Under the pieces are notes generated by a model. That model did not search any database, had not been told where the DNA came from, and worked only from the letters and a program-made list of their open reading frames with translations. Made by a program: the position numbers and the translations under genes. DNA of 64,000 nt from an uncultured beta proteobacterium (lineage in GTDB: Bacteria > Pseudomonadota > Gammaproteobacteria > Burkholderiales > Burkholderiaceae_C): contig CAIVLG010000034.1 of NCBI GenBank assembly GCA_903906695.1, positions 1-64,000 of the forward strand, given 5' to 3'. Of this stretch, positions 1 through 8,540 are shown in pieces (within the stretch, counting starts at the first letter, position 1; every line of letters begins with the position of its first letter).

Positions 1-1
1 C

Positions 2-391
2 GCCGGATTGTCGATTGGCCTGGGTGTGGTGGGGGCAATCTCGCTGATTGTGGGTGGCATCGGCATCATGAACATCATGCTGGTGAGCGTGAGTGAGCGC
101 GTGCGCGAGATCGGCATCCGCATGGCCATTGGTGCCAAGCCTATGCATGTGCTGGTGCAGTTTCTGAGCGAAGCGGTGGTGATGTGCATCCTGGGCGGCA
201 TGATCGGTGTCGCGCTGGCAGCGCTGGGCGCCTGGGGCGTCAACAGCACCGGCAAGTTCGAGATGGCCCTGGGTGCCAGCCACGTGCTGACCGCCGTGTT
301 GTTCTCCACCGGAGTCGGCCTTTTCTTCGGCTATTACCCGGCGCGGCGCGCTTCGCGCCTGCTGCCGATAGAGTGTCTGCGCCAGGACTAG
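2..391 (+). CDS. ABC transporter permease, MacB/FtsX type (C-terminal fragment)
   Basis: The gene enters from the left edge, so only about the last 129 residues are visible. They contain the end of an FtsX-like permease domain: a hydrophobic segment, the cytoplasmic loop with SERVREIGIRMAIGA, two further membrane segments and the terminal PARRASRLLPIECLR, which matches the usual (A)A-x-L-x-P-I-x-A-L-R ending of MacB-type permeases. In this family the protein works with an ATPase (fused or separate) and a membrane-fusion protein to export macrolides, peptides or lipoproteins from the periplasmic side. The ATPase is outside the window, so the substrate cannot be inferred. The next genes run on the opposite strand and end 50 bp away, so this is the last gene of its operon. 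Confidence 0.88.
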   Translation, partial: AGLSIGLGVVGAISLIVGGIGIMNIMLVSVSERVREIGIRMAIGAKPMHVLVQFLSEAVVMCILGGMIGVALAALGAWGVNSTGKFEMALGASHVLTAVLFSTGVGLFFGYYPARRASRLLPIECLRQD

Positions 392-440
392 CGCAGGTAT
401 TTGATGCAGTCTTTGAAGATTGCCCGGTCAATGGAGTTTG

Positions 441-1061
441 TCACTTGGGAACGGGCCGAACCTCCAGCGGAATGAACATGACCCTGGCCACTTGCGAGTC
501 ATTGGCAAGCGCCGCATATTCTGCCGCGATGCGCGCCGCATCAACGGCAATGTCACCGTAAAGCGGGTTGACAAACAGCCGCGTCGCATTGTTGCGCGAG
601 CTGATGAACGCCTCGTAGTCCACGCCTTGATTGAGCACGAAGCGCAAGGCCGACTGGCGGTAGTCAAGCTGGCCGCTCGCCTCGTCCCGCAGCACCAGGA
701 TGGTCTGCTTGCCGGTCGCGTCGCTGAGCTCCCGTGTTCCAAGAACAGTCCACTCGCGCTCGCCAATCTTCACGGGTTGAGCTTCAGCAAGGCGACGCGT
801 AAGGTCTGGCGTCTCAAACACTTTGTGAGCAGCCACGCCAGACGTTGACCTCGCTGCTGCAGGCGCGCTCGAAGCCGGCACTTTTGGCCCGGCAGCGGCA
901 ACGTCGCTGGCCGAGACCTGATGGGCCGACAGCACCGTCGATTCCGCCTTTTCTGGCGAATCCTTGGCCACCGTCGCGCCCGGTTCAGGTGACGTCCGGG
1001 AATAGATCAACATCACCGCAGCCGCCAGGACCAAGGCTGCGAGCCCTAACGATTTCTTCAC
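441..1061 (-). CDS. Hypothetical membrane-anchored protein downstream of the subtilisin-like proteases
   Basis: The product has 206 residues and I do not recognise a family. It starts with GTG and has an N-terminal signal or anchor (KKSLGLAALVLAAAVMLIYS), an Ala/Ser/Pro-rich linker to about residue 80, and then a compact domain (about 85-206) containing GEREWTVLGTRELSD and NNATRLFVNPLYGDIAVDA. The domain is probably periplasmic. The start lies 28 bp after the stop of the preceding protease gene on the same strand, so co-transcription with the two proteases is likely. A role as protease inhibitor, chaperone or partner is possible from position only; nothing in the sequence proves it. Confidence 0.6.
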   Translation of the reverse strand: MKKSLGLAALVLAAAVMLIYSRTSPEPGATVAKDSPEKAESTVLSAHQVSASDVAAAGPKVPASSAPAAARSTSGVAAHKVFETPDLTRRLAEAQPVKIGEREWTVLGTRELSDATGKQTILVLRDEASGQLDYRQSALRFVLNQGVDYEAFISSRNNATRLFVNPLYGDIAVDAARIAAEYAALANDSQVARVMFIPLEVRPVPK

Positions 1062-1089
1062 GTCGGCGGCTCGGACCGTCGCACCGAGC

Positions 1090-3126
1090 TCACAGGCTGA
1101 ACGAGGTCAAAGTGGGAGCGAAGCTCCAGCTCTTGCCTGCGCTGCCCGAAGCCCCTGAGAAATCCACCACGTAGACCTTGTAGGTGCCGGTGATGGGTTC
1201 GCCATAGAAGGCGTTGGTCTGGAAGCGGAACTGCTGCTGAGCACCCGCCTTGATCGGAAAATTCTTGCCGCCCGCATACCATGAGGTGAAGGCCGGAAGC
1301 ACGATCGACTTGGTGCCTGTCACCGTGTTCTCCACGATGAATTGCAGAAAGCCCGGATTGACGTCGACGCCCGTGTTGTTGGTCAGTGTCAAGTCAAGAC
1401 GCATAGGGCCCGATATGGCGCCGGTTCCGGCAAAACTCGTGGAAGACACGTTCAGTCCGATGCTGTCGATGCGCGTGGTTGAAGCACTGCTGCCCGTCGC
1501 CGCAAGGGGTGCCGCACGCCGACCCGTTGGCACGGCGTACGAGACGGAGAGTTTCACCGCTGCGTCGGCATCGATCAGTCCGAAGCCGTATCGGTTCTGG
1601 AAGTTAAAGCCGGCGGCGTTGGTGATCCACGGATCTTCGATGTTCCAGGCGCCAGAACCGGCCGTGGGGAAGAAAGTCACCCTGTTAGCACCGGTCGCAA
1701 TGGTGCTGTCAACCTTGCGCGCCGTCTTGGCGAGGATATAGCCCACGTCCTGCCAGGTGAGTTTCGGGTTGGCTTCGAGCATCAGGGCGACGACGCCCGA
1801 CACACTGGGTGCCGCTGCCGACGTGCCATTGAAGCGCCCGGTGTAGTTGCAGTTGGGGTCCTTGGAGGCCGGATCGCCAAACAGATCGGCGATCAATTTG
1901 TTCAGGATTTCGCCCACCTTGGCCAGCAGAAGTGCCTTGTTGGCGGTGTTGTTGTTGCCGTTGGCGCAACCGCTGTTGTCGGTCGTAATGATGGCTGCCT
2001 GGTCGGTGCCGTCTTCGCCCCCAAACCCGGTAATCCAGTTGGAAGCACCGGCGCTGGAGTAAGACGTCGCCTTGCCATTGTTGTGAATGGCAGCCACCTG
2101 GTAGAAATACGGTTTGCCGCTGGGCTCATGGTTGGGGCTGCCGCAGGTCATGCCCTTGGTATTCGACAGCTCGCCGCCCAGCAGCGCTGCATCGGTCTCC
2201 AGCAGCGACGGGCAGTCCACTTCAAGCACGGTGCCATCGGGCAGGGAGCCTCGCGCCATTTGCACAAATTCGTTGCCGGCCGACTGGAAGTAGATGGCCC
2301 CCAAGCCGGCGCGCAAACTGCTTGTTCCATACTTCGCTGCCAATTCTGTGGCAGCGAGATCATTCACAGCGGTCGGTGCGGCGTAATCGGAGCCGGCACT
2401 GAAGTTGAAGACAGAGGTGACGTCCGCGCGATTTCCGAACAAGGCGACCACATTGCGCGTGGCATCGGCCAACGCTTTGGCGCCAAACGACAGATAGGTC
2501 ATGTCGTTGTTGCTGACGCCAGTCGCTGGTGCCGCATCGGAAATTAGCGGAAAGCCCAACAAAGAGGCCATCGGAGCCAGGCCTCGCGAGCCCTTTCCAT
2601 TCCAGCCGCGCGCTGCGGCCACGCCAGCGACGGCGGTGCCATGGTCACCGTCCGCCTGGTTCAACGGCGGGCTCGGGTCGGTGCCGTTGTTGCTGAAGTT
2701 CCATGACTTTCCGGTCAGCACGTTATCGACCAGATCTTCGTGACCAATTTCAAGGCCGGAGTCAACGATGGCGATCGTCACACCTTTGCCGGTGCAGCCT
2801 TTGCCTGCCTTGTGCACGTTCTCCACATTGGCGTCTATCCCCGCAAGCGCATCGTTACTGGCGGCAGAGACAATCTGATTCGGGCCGGTATTTTTCAGAT
2901 GCCAGGCATTGACATAGAAGGGGTCATCGGCGCCCACCGTGTTGGCCACGGAGCCGTCGTAGCAGGTGGTGGTGGCAGGGCCTGGGCCCGTGCCCGTATC
3001 GGTTGTGTTAGGGCTGCTGGAGTTACCGCCACCGCAAGCACTCAGAAATGCCAGCAAGATGATTGACGGACCCATGAGGAGCCGTCGGCTGTTGGGGGCA
3101 CCGGAAGCCGAAGTCTGAAGGACCAT
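1090..3126 (-). CDS. Subtilisin-like (S8) serine protease, lipoprotein
   Basis: The 678-residue protein has a lipoprotein signal with lipobox LSAC (Cys31) followed by a Gly/Ser/Thr-rich linker. The catalytic domain spans about 65-520: Asp122 in AIVDSGLEIGHEDL, His162 in DGDHGTAVAGVAAA, the oxyanion Asn in QSAGNE (about 284) and Ser436 in NGTSAAAPSVSG. About 130 further residues (550-678) look like a beta-sandwich; the ending TYKVYVVDFSGASGSAGKSW resembles proprotein-convertase P domains. Expected to hydrolyse proteins at the outer membrane or outside the cell. It follows a close paralog by 17 bp and precedes the 206-residue gene by 28 bp. The ATG start has a GGGAG ribosome-binding site a few bases upstream. 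Confidence 0.88.
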   Translation of the reverse strand: MVLQTSASGAPNSRRLLMGPSIILLAFLSACGGGNSSSPNTTDTGTGPGPATTTCYDGSVANTVGADDPFYVNAWHLKNTGPNQIVSAASNDALAGIDANVENVHKAGKGCTGKGVTIAIVDSGLEIGHEDLVDNVLTGKSWNFSNNGTDPSPPLNQADGDHGTAVAGVAAARGWNGKGSRGLAPMASLLGFPLISDAAPATGVSNNDMTYLSFGAKALADATRNVVALFGNRADVTSVFNFSAGSDYAAPTAVNDLAATELAAKYGTSSLRAGLGAIYFQSAGNEFVQMARGSLPDGTVLEVDCPSLLETDAALLGGELSNTKGMTCGSPNHEPSGKPYFYQVAAIHNNGKATSYSSAGASNWITGFGGEDGTDQAAIITTDNSGCANGNNNTANKALLLAKVGEILNKLIADLFGDPASKDPNCNYTGRFNGTSAAAPSVSGVVALMLEANPKLTWQDVGYILAKTARKVDSTIATGANRVTFFPTAGSGAWNIEDPWITNAAGFNFQNRYGFGLIDADAAVKLSVSYAVPTGRRAAPLAATGSSASTTRIDSIGLNVSSTSFAGTGAISGPMRLDLTLTNNTGVDVNPGFLQFIVENTVTGTKSIVLPAFTSWYAGGKNFPIKAGAQQQFRFQTNAFYGEPITGTYKVYVVDFSGASGSAGKSWSFAPTLTSFSL

Positions 3127-3143
3127 GAATTACTCCCGCAGGC

Positions 3144-5264
3144 TTAGATGCTGAATGATGTCAGGGTGGGCGTGAAGCTCAGCGTCCTGCCGGTCGGCCC
3201 GGAAGACCCCGAGAAGTCCACCACATAGACTTTGTAGACGCCCGCCGTTGTTTCACCGTAGAACGCGTTGGTCTGGAAACGGAATTGCTGCTGCGCGCCC
3301 GCTCGGATCGGGAAAGTCTTGCCACCAACGTACCACGAGGTGAAGGCTGGTAGCACGATCGACTTGGTGCCGGTCACCGTGTTCTCCACAATGAATTGCA
3401 GGAAGCCGGGATTGACGTCGAAACCGGTGTTGTTGTTCAGTGTCAGATCAAGGCGCAGCGGGCCATTGGTCGCGCTGCTGCTTGAAAAGGCGACGTTGGC
3501 CACATTGACACCGACCGCACGGTCAATCAGAATCGTGCTGGATGCAGTGCCGGTCGCCACCAGCGGCGCCGCACGTCGACCGGCAGGTGCCGTGTAGGCG
3601 ATGGCAAGCTGTACCGCCGCGTCGGCATCAATCATGCCGAAGCCGTAACGGTTCTGAAAGTTGAAACCGGCCGCATTGGTGATCCACGGGTCGTCCAGAT
3701 TCCACGGTATCGTGGCACCGGCGGAAAGATAGGTGACGGCGTTCGCTCCGGTCGCAATCGTCGTGTCGACGCGGCGTGCCGTCCGGGCCAGAATGAAGCC
3801 CACATCCTGCCACGTCAGGTTCGGATTCGCTTCCAGGATCAGTGAGGTGACGCCGGCGACACTGGGGGTTGCAGCCGAGGTGCCGTTCATGCGACCGGTG
3901 TAGTTGCAGTTCGGATCTTTCGAGGCCGGGTCGCCGAACAAGTCTGCAATCAGCCGGTTCAGGAACTCGCCCACTTGTGCCGCCAGAGTGGCCTTGGTGG
4001 AGGCATTGTTGGCGCCACTGGCACAGCCGCTGTTGTCGGTGGTGATCATGGCGGCTTCATCGGTGCCGTATTCACCGCCAAAGCCGGTGATCCAGTTGGC
4101 TGCGCCCGAGTTCGAGTACGAAGCGGCCCGGCCGGTGTTGTGTATGGCTGCGACCTGATAGAAGTAGGGCTTATTGCCAGGCTCCTGATTCGGATTGCCG
4201 CAGCTCATGCCTCTAAGGTTGGAGAGTTCCCCGCCCAATAACTTGGCGTCCGTGGTCAGCGTCGCCGGGCAGTCGACCGCTATCGTGCTGCCGTTGGGCA
4301 AGCCACCCCTCATCGAGGAGTACTCGTTGCCAGTGGCCTGGAAATAGACCGCACCCAGCCCGGCGCGCAAGTTGCTGGTGCCCCACTGCGAGGCCAGCGT
4401 GGTGGACGACAGATCGTTGACGGTTGGCGGCGCCGCGTAGTCGGCACCGGCGCTCAAGTTGAAAATGGCAGTGGCGTCGGCACGGTTGCCGAACAAGCCG
4501 ACCACTGCTGAGGTGGCGTCCGCCAGGGCCCTGGCGCCGAACGACAGGTAAGTGACGTCGCTGAAATTGGTTCCCGCTGCAGGTGTGATTCCCACCGTGG
4601 GATAGCCCACTAATGAAGCGAAGGGGCCGGTGCCGCGCGAACCCTTGCCGTTCCAGCCGCGCGCTGCCGCGACACCGGCGACGCCGGTGCCGTGGTCCAG
4701 AGAGGTTTGATTGGGCGTCGGACTCGGGTCGTCGGTGTTGTTGGCAAAGTTAAAGGACTTGCCAGCCACCACGTTGTCGACCAGATCTTCGTGCCCGATC
4801 TCCAGCGCCGAGTCGACGATGGCAATCAAAACTCCCTTGCCGGTGCAGCCCTTGCCCGCCTTGTGCACGTTCTCGACGTTGGCGTCGATGCCCGCCACAC
4901 CATTGTTGACGGCGGCTGAAACGATCTGGTTGGGCCCGGTGTTTTTCAGCGCCCAGGTATTGACAGCGAAGGGGTCGTCGGCTCCCACGGTGTTGGCAGT
5001 CGCCCCGTTGTAGCAGCTGACCGTGGCAGCTGTGTTGATAACGCCGGCCGGAGGTGTAGAGCTTGTGGGGGCTTTGGTCGAGGTGTCCAGGGGGAGCGAA
5101 GAAGTGCTGCCACCGCCGCCGCCACAGGCACCGAGGGCAGCGAGCATGACCACGGAATAGCAGATGTTCGGCACCCGTGCCAACACTGCTGGCCGGTGTT
5201 TGAAGCCGGCAGCACGTGCACGTTGGTTGCCGTCGCTAGTCAAGATGAATGTGTGAATGGCCAT
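3144..5264 (-). CDS. Subtilisin-like (S8) serine protease, lipoprotein (paralog)
   Basis: The 706-residue protein is a full-length paralog of the next gene: same lipobox position (LGAC, Cys47), same order of domains and near-identical segments such as GPNQIVSAA and ENTVTGTKSIVLPAFTSWY. Catalytic residues are Asp151 (IVDSALEIGHEDL), His191 (LDHGTGVAGVAAA) and Ser463 (MNGTSAATPSVAG). The usual DSG around the Asp reads DSA here. The C-terminal domain is again P-domain-like. I chose the ATG at 5264 because AGGGA lies just upstream; an in-frame start at 5345 would add 27 residues with no signal-like character. As first gene of the apparent operon its promoter should lie in 5265-5503. Confidence 0.88.
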   Translation of the reverse strand: MAIHTFILTSDGNQRARAAGFKHRPAVLARVPNICYSVVMLAALGACGGGGGSTSSLPLDTSTKAPTSSTPPAGVINTAATVSCYNGATANTVGADDPFAVNTWALKNTGPNQIVSAAVNNGVAGIDANVENVHKAGKGCTGKGVLIAIVDSALEIGHEDLVDNVVAGKSFNFANNTDDPSPTPNQTSLDHGTGVAGVAAARGWNGKGSRGTGPFASLVGYPTVGITPAAGTNFSDVTYLSFGARALADATSAVVGLFGNRADATAIFNLSAGADYAAPPTVNDLSSTTLASQWGTSNLRAGLGAVYFQATGNEYSSMRGGLPNGSTIAVDCPATLTTDAKLLGGELSNLRGMSCGNPNQEPGNKPYFYQVAAIHNTGRAASYSNSGAANWITGFGGEYGTDEAAMITTDNSGCASGANNASTKATLAAQVGEFLNRLIADLFGDPASKDPNCNYTGRMNGTSAATPSVAGVTSLILEANPNLTWQDVGFILARTARRVDTTIATGANAVTYLSAGATIPWNLDDPWITNAAGFNFQNRYGFGMIDADAAVQLAIAYTAPAGRRAAPLVATGTASSTILIDRAVGVNVANVAFSSSSATNGPLRLDLTLNNNTGFDVNPGFLQFIVENTVTGTKSIVLPAFTSWYVGGKTFPIRAGAQQQFRFQTNAFYGETTAGVYKVYVVDFSGSSGPTGRTLSFTPTLTSFSI

Positions 5265-5503
5265 TAAAAATTCCCTGCGGTAAAACGCGTCAAACTGACG
5301 TGCAACAAACCCAGACGTCGCAGCTGACCTCTCATGCAAATGCAAAGATCCCGGCGCACTGGATGAAATAAAGTAACCGCTGGTAACTGTATGTAAGAAA
5401 AATTATCCATGCATCGCACAAGGACACTCATCGTGCGACGGACCCTTGTCGGGTCGCGTTGGTCGCGGCGGTCCGGACCTCAGCTCAGGGTCTTAAACCT
5501 TCT

Positions 5504-6379
5504 TTACCGCACCGTGTTCTCGATCTGGCCAATGCCATCGATCTCGATCCGCACGACATCACCCGCTTTCAGGTATTGAGGTGGCTTGAAGCCGATACCG
5601 ACGCCGGCTGGTGTGCCGGTGGCGATGATGTCGCCGGGGTAGAGCGTGATGCCGGCCGACAGCGTTTCGATCAGGGTCGGGATGTTGAAAATGAGGTCGG
5701 TGGTGCGGGCGTCCTGGCGCAATTCACCGTTGACCCAACAACGCACGCCGGTGTTGGCGCCGTCGCACTCGTCGGCGCTGGCCAGCCAAGGACCCATTGG
5801 ACAGAAGGTGTCAAAGGACTTGCCCATGTGCCACTGCAGATGGCGATTTTGCCAGTCGCGTGAGGTCACGTCGTTGACAATGGTGTAGCCCCAGACGTGT
5901 TGCAGCGCGTCGCCTGCCTTGATGCCTTTGCCGCCCTTGCCGATGATCACGGCCAGTTCGGCTTCGTAATCGATGGCGTCCGAGATGCCGACCGGCATCT
6001 CGATGAAGTCGCCGGTGCCGACGACTGATTCGGGCACCTTGCTGAAGATGATGGGAACGCTGGGTACATCGCCGCCGGCCTTGGCACTGGTGTCAAACCC
6101 GCTGCCGGCAAATTCCTTGGCATGCGCAAAGTAGTTCTTGCCAACGCAAAAAATATTCCGGCGCGGGTGCGGTAGCGGTGCCGTAAGACGAACCTGCGAC
6201 AGCGGCACCGGCGCCAACAGAGCGGGCAGAGCGTCACCACGCGCCTGAATTTCGACAATGCACAAAGCACCGCTGGCTGCCGCTTCAGCGGAGAGGGCAA
6301 ACGGTTGAACCGATTGCTGATCGGCGCTGACCAGACCAACAGCTGGTACACCGTGAAGGACAAAGGCGGCGATTTTCAT
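5504..6379 (-). CDS. Fumarylacetoacetate hydrolase family protein
   Basis: The protein has 291 residues. The C-terminal two thirds is the FAH fold: metal ligands Glu139 and Glu141 in IDYEAELAVIIGKGG, Asp170 in GYTIVNDVTSRDWQ, and the conserved GDIIATGTPAGVGIGF near residue 250. Members cleave C-C bonds or hydrate acylpyruvates and 2-oxo acids, for example in breakdown of aromatic compounds; the substrate cannot be read from sequence. The start ATG opens MKIAAFVLHG. The open frame continues far upstream, but that part overlaps the divergent receptor gene and is not protein-like. The enzyme is divergent from two solute receptors, which fits a local uptake-and-degradation unit. Confidence 0.85.
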   Translation of the reverse strand: MKIAAFVLHGVPAVGLVSADQQSVQPFALSAEAAASGALCIVEIQARGDALPALLAPVPLSQVRLTAPLPHPRRNIFCVGKNYFAHAKEFAGSGFDTSAKAGGDVPSVPIIFSKVPESVVGTGDFIEMPVGISDAIDYEAELAVIIGKGGKGIKAGDALQHVWGYTIVNDVTSRDWQNRHLQWHMGKSFDTFCPMGPWLASADECDGANTGVRCWVNGELRQDARTTDLIFNIPTLIETLSAGITLYPGDIIATGTPAGVGIGFKPPQYLKAGDVVRIEIDGIGQIENTVR

Positions 6380-6468
6380 GATGGGTCTCGTGATTTGATG
6401 GCTTTGAATGCGTTGTACAGCCAGCCATGTGGCAGGGGAAACACGGGGTGTACAGGAGCTTGGTTTAA

Positions 6469-6496
6469 GGTCAAATAGTAGCAGCAAAATTTGACC
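6469..6496. promoter_or_regulatory. Perfect dyad, candidate operator in the FAH/Bug-receptor divergent region
   Basis: GGTCAAAT and its exact reverse complement ATTTGACC are separated by 12 bases. The dyad lies in the 132-bp region between the divergent FAH-family gene and the first Bug receptor, ending 15 bp before the receptor's ATG. Position and symmetry suit binding of a dimeric regulator. No regulator gene is next to it, so the binder is unknown. Confidence 0.35.
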
Positions 6497-6511
6497 GAAA
6501 GCACCGCTACC

Positions 6512-7489
6512 ATGCAACGCCGCCTTCTCTTGTCCGCCTTTCTGGGTCTCTTGCTGCTCGGGACTGCAGCACTGGCAGTGGCTCAGGCAGCTTGGCCAAA
6601 TCGGGCCATCACCATGATCGTTCCGTTCCCGCCGGGGGGGCTGGCCGACATTGTGGCCCGCCCGGTGGCCGAGGCGATGGCGCGTGACCTGGGGCAAGCG
6701 GTGGTCGTTGAAAACAAGGGTGGTGCCGGTGGCGGTATTGGCATGGGCGTGGCGGCCAAGGCCAAAGCAGATGGCTACACCGTGCTGCTGGCACTCTCGT
6801 CTTTCACCGTGATCCCCGAGGCCGATGCCTTGCTGGGCCGTGCTCCCATGTACAGTCTGTCGGAGCTGCGACCGCTGGCGCGCTTCACGGCGGACCCGAC
6901 GGTGCTGGTGGTGCGCGCCGATGCGCCCTGGAAGACAGTGCAGGAATTTCTGGAGGATGCCAGGAAGAGGCCCGGGGTCATCAACTACGGCTCGTCGGGC
7001 AACTACGGCACCATGCATGTACCGATGGAAATGTTGTCGCAGTCAGCGGGTGTGAAGCTGTCGCATATTCCCTATACCGGTGCCGGACCGGCGGTGGTGT
7101 CGCTGCTGGGCGGTCAGATTGACGCGGTCTCGTCCGGCCCCGCCACCGTGTTGCAGCACATCAAGGCCGGCAAACTGCGTGCGCTGGCGCACTGGGGCAG
7201 CGGCCCGTTGGCGGCCTTGCCGGACGTGCCCAGTCTCAAGGACGCCGGACTGCAGGTTGAATATGCGCAGTGGTCTGGCCTGTTCATTCCGGCGGCAACA
7301 CCCGAGGCGGTTGCCCAGCGCCTGCGCGCTGCTGCGAAGGTGGCGGTGCAGGACGTCAGAGTCAAAGAGGTGATTGGCAACGCAGGCACCCCCATTCTTT
7401 ACCAGGATGCGCCGGAGTTTGAGAAATACGTGCAAGCTGATGCGCGTCGCATGGTCGACGTGGTGCGGCGCATCGGACGCCTGGACTGA
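6512..7489 (+). CDS. Bug-family tripartite tricarboxylate transporter substrate-binding protein
   Basis: The product has 325 residues, the usual length for the family. A cleavable signal (QRRLLLSAFLGLLLLGTAALAVAQA) precedes the mature start WPNRAITMIVPFPPGGLADI, which is the family signature. Further Bug hallmarks are VVVENKGGAGGGIG, INYGSSGNYGT, HIPYTGAGPAVVSLLGGQIDA and GKLRALAHWG. It is a periplasmic receptor for a small carboxylate or related solute; the ligand is unknown. I chose ATG 6512 because the upstream TTG in frame overlaps the dyad and would put extra polar residues before the signal. It overlaps the next receptor gene by one base. No TctA/TctB membrane genes are present locally. 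Confidence 0.9.
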   Translation: MQRRLLLSAFLGLLLLGTAALAVAQAAWPNRAITMIVPFPPGGLADIVARPVAEAMARDLGQAVVVENKGGAGGGIGMGVAAKAKADGYTVLLALSSFTVIPEADALLGRAPMYSLSELRPLARFTADPTVLVVRADAPWKTVQEFLEDARKRPGVINYGSSGNYGTMHVPMEMLSQSAGVKLSHIPYTGAGPAVVSLLGGQIDAVSSGPATVLQHIKAGKLRALAHWGSGPLAALPDVPSLKDAGLQVEYAQWSGLFIPAATPEAVAQRLRAAAKVAVQDVRVKEVIGNAGTPILYQDAPEFEKYVQADARRMVDVVRRIGRLD

Positions 7490-8526
7490 TGGGTCAAACT
7501 GCGCACATTCAGGACCACACGATGCTCGCCAAACCATTCTGTGAATTGATGTGCAGGGCGCTGGTCCCCTTCAAGAGAACGCTTGCAGCTCTTGTTTTGC
7601 TGGCAACATGTCCAATCGCAATCGGTCAAACCTACCCGCTGCGCACGGTCAAGATCATCGTGCCTTTTGCTGCCGGGGGGCCGGCTGACAACTATGCGCG
7701 CTTTATTGCGCAGCGCCTGCAGGACGCTCTGGGTCAACCATTTGTGGTCGACAACCGGGCCGGTGCCGGTTCGGTGATTGGCACCGATGTGGTGGCCAAA
7801 TCGCCTGCCGATGGCTACACGCTGTTGCTGATGTCCAATGCGCACACTGTCAACGAGACGCTGATTCCGAACAAGCCTTTTGTCCTGCTGCGTGACTTTG
7901 TGCCGGTGACCCCGATCAACTACTCCGATCTGGTGCTGGTCGCTCATCCGGCCCTGCCCGATGCGACGCTGCAAGACCTGATCAAGCACGCCAAAGCGCA
8001 GCCGGGCAAGATCAACTACGCATCGAGCGGACCCGGCACGCCGTATCACATGGCCGGCGAACTATTCAAAAGCATGGCCGGGGTATCGCTGGTGCATATC
8101 CCCTATAAAGGCAGCTCGGGCGCGCGCAGCGACGTGATTGGCGGGCAGGTCGAATTGATGTTTGACGCCGTCACCATCATGGCAGATCAAATCCGCGCCG
8201 GCAAAGTGAGGGCGCTGGCCACCACGGGTCGGCAGCGCTCTGCGGTGTTGCCCGAAGTGCCAACTGTCAACGAAGCCGGAGTGGCGGGTTATGAGGCCAC
8301 CATCTGGCTGGGTCTGATGGCGCCCAAGGGCACGCCCAAAGCGGTGGTGGACCGACTCAACGGCGCCGTGGGCAAGATTGCCAGCCAGCCGGAGGTGCAG
8401 CAGGTGTGGGCCAAGCAGGGGGCCACGGCGCTGGTCATGAACCCCGAGGTGTTTGACAAATACGTCCGCGACGACGTTCTCAAATGGGCTGGCGTGATCA
8501 AGACTGCCGGCATCAATGCCGATTGA
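7489..8526 (+). CDS. Bug-family tripartite tricarboxylate transporter substrate-binding protein (second copy)
   Basis: A second Bug receptor of up to 345 residues, clearly diverged from the first. The mature part begins near QTYPLRTVKIIVPFAAGGPADN and has VVDNRAGAGSVIGTDVV, INYASSGPGTPYHMAG, HIPYKGSSGARSDVIGGQ and GKVRALATTG. ATG 7489 overlaps the previous stop (ATGA-like coupling), but it gives a long N-terminus before the hydrophobic stretch RTLAALVLLATCPIAIG; ATG 7522 is an alternative start and would leave a shorter, more ordinary signal peptide. Expected in the periplasm, binding a small organic acid or related solute. It probably shares a transcript with the genes on both sides. Confidence 0.88.
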   Translation: MGQTAHIQDHTMLAKPFCELMCRALVPFKRTLAALVLLATCPIAIGQTYPLRTVKIIVPFAAGGPADNYARFIAQRLQDALGQPFVVDNRAGAGSVIGTDVVAKSPADGYTLLLMSNAHTVNETLIPNKPFVLLRDFVPVTPINYSDLVLVAHPALPDATLQDLIKHAKAQPGKINYASSGPGTPYHMAGELFKSMAGVSLVHIPYKGSSGARSDVIGGQVELMFDAVTIMADQIRAGKVRALATTGRQRSAVLPEVPTVNEAGVAGYEATIWLGLMAPKGTPKAVVDRLNGAVGKIASQPEVQQVWAKQGATALVMNPEVFDKYVRDDVLKWAGVIKTAGINAD

Positions 8527-8540
8527 ATTCAAGTGACACC

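Noticed and set aside
6380-7018. N-terminal extension of the FAH-family gene
   Set aside because: The open frame continues upstream, but it overlaps the divergent receptor gene, and the translation lacks protein-like composition; the ATG at 6379 gives the normal family start.
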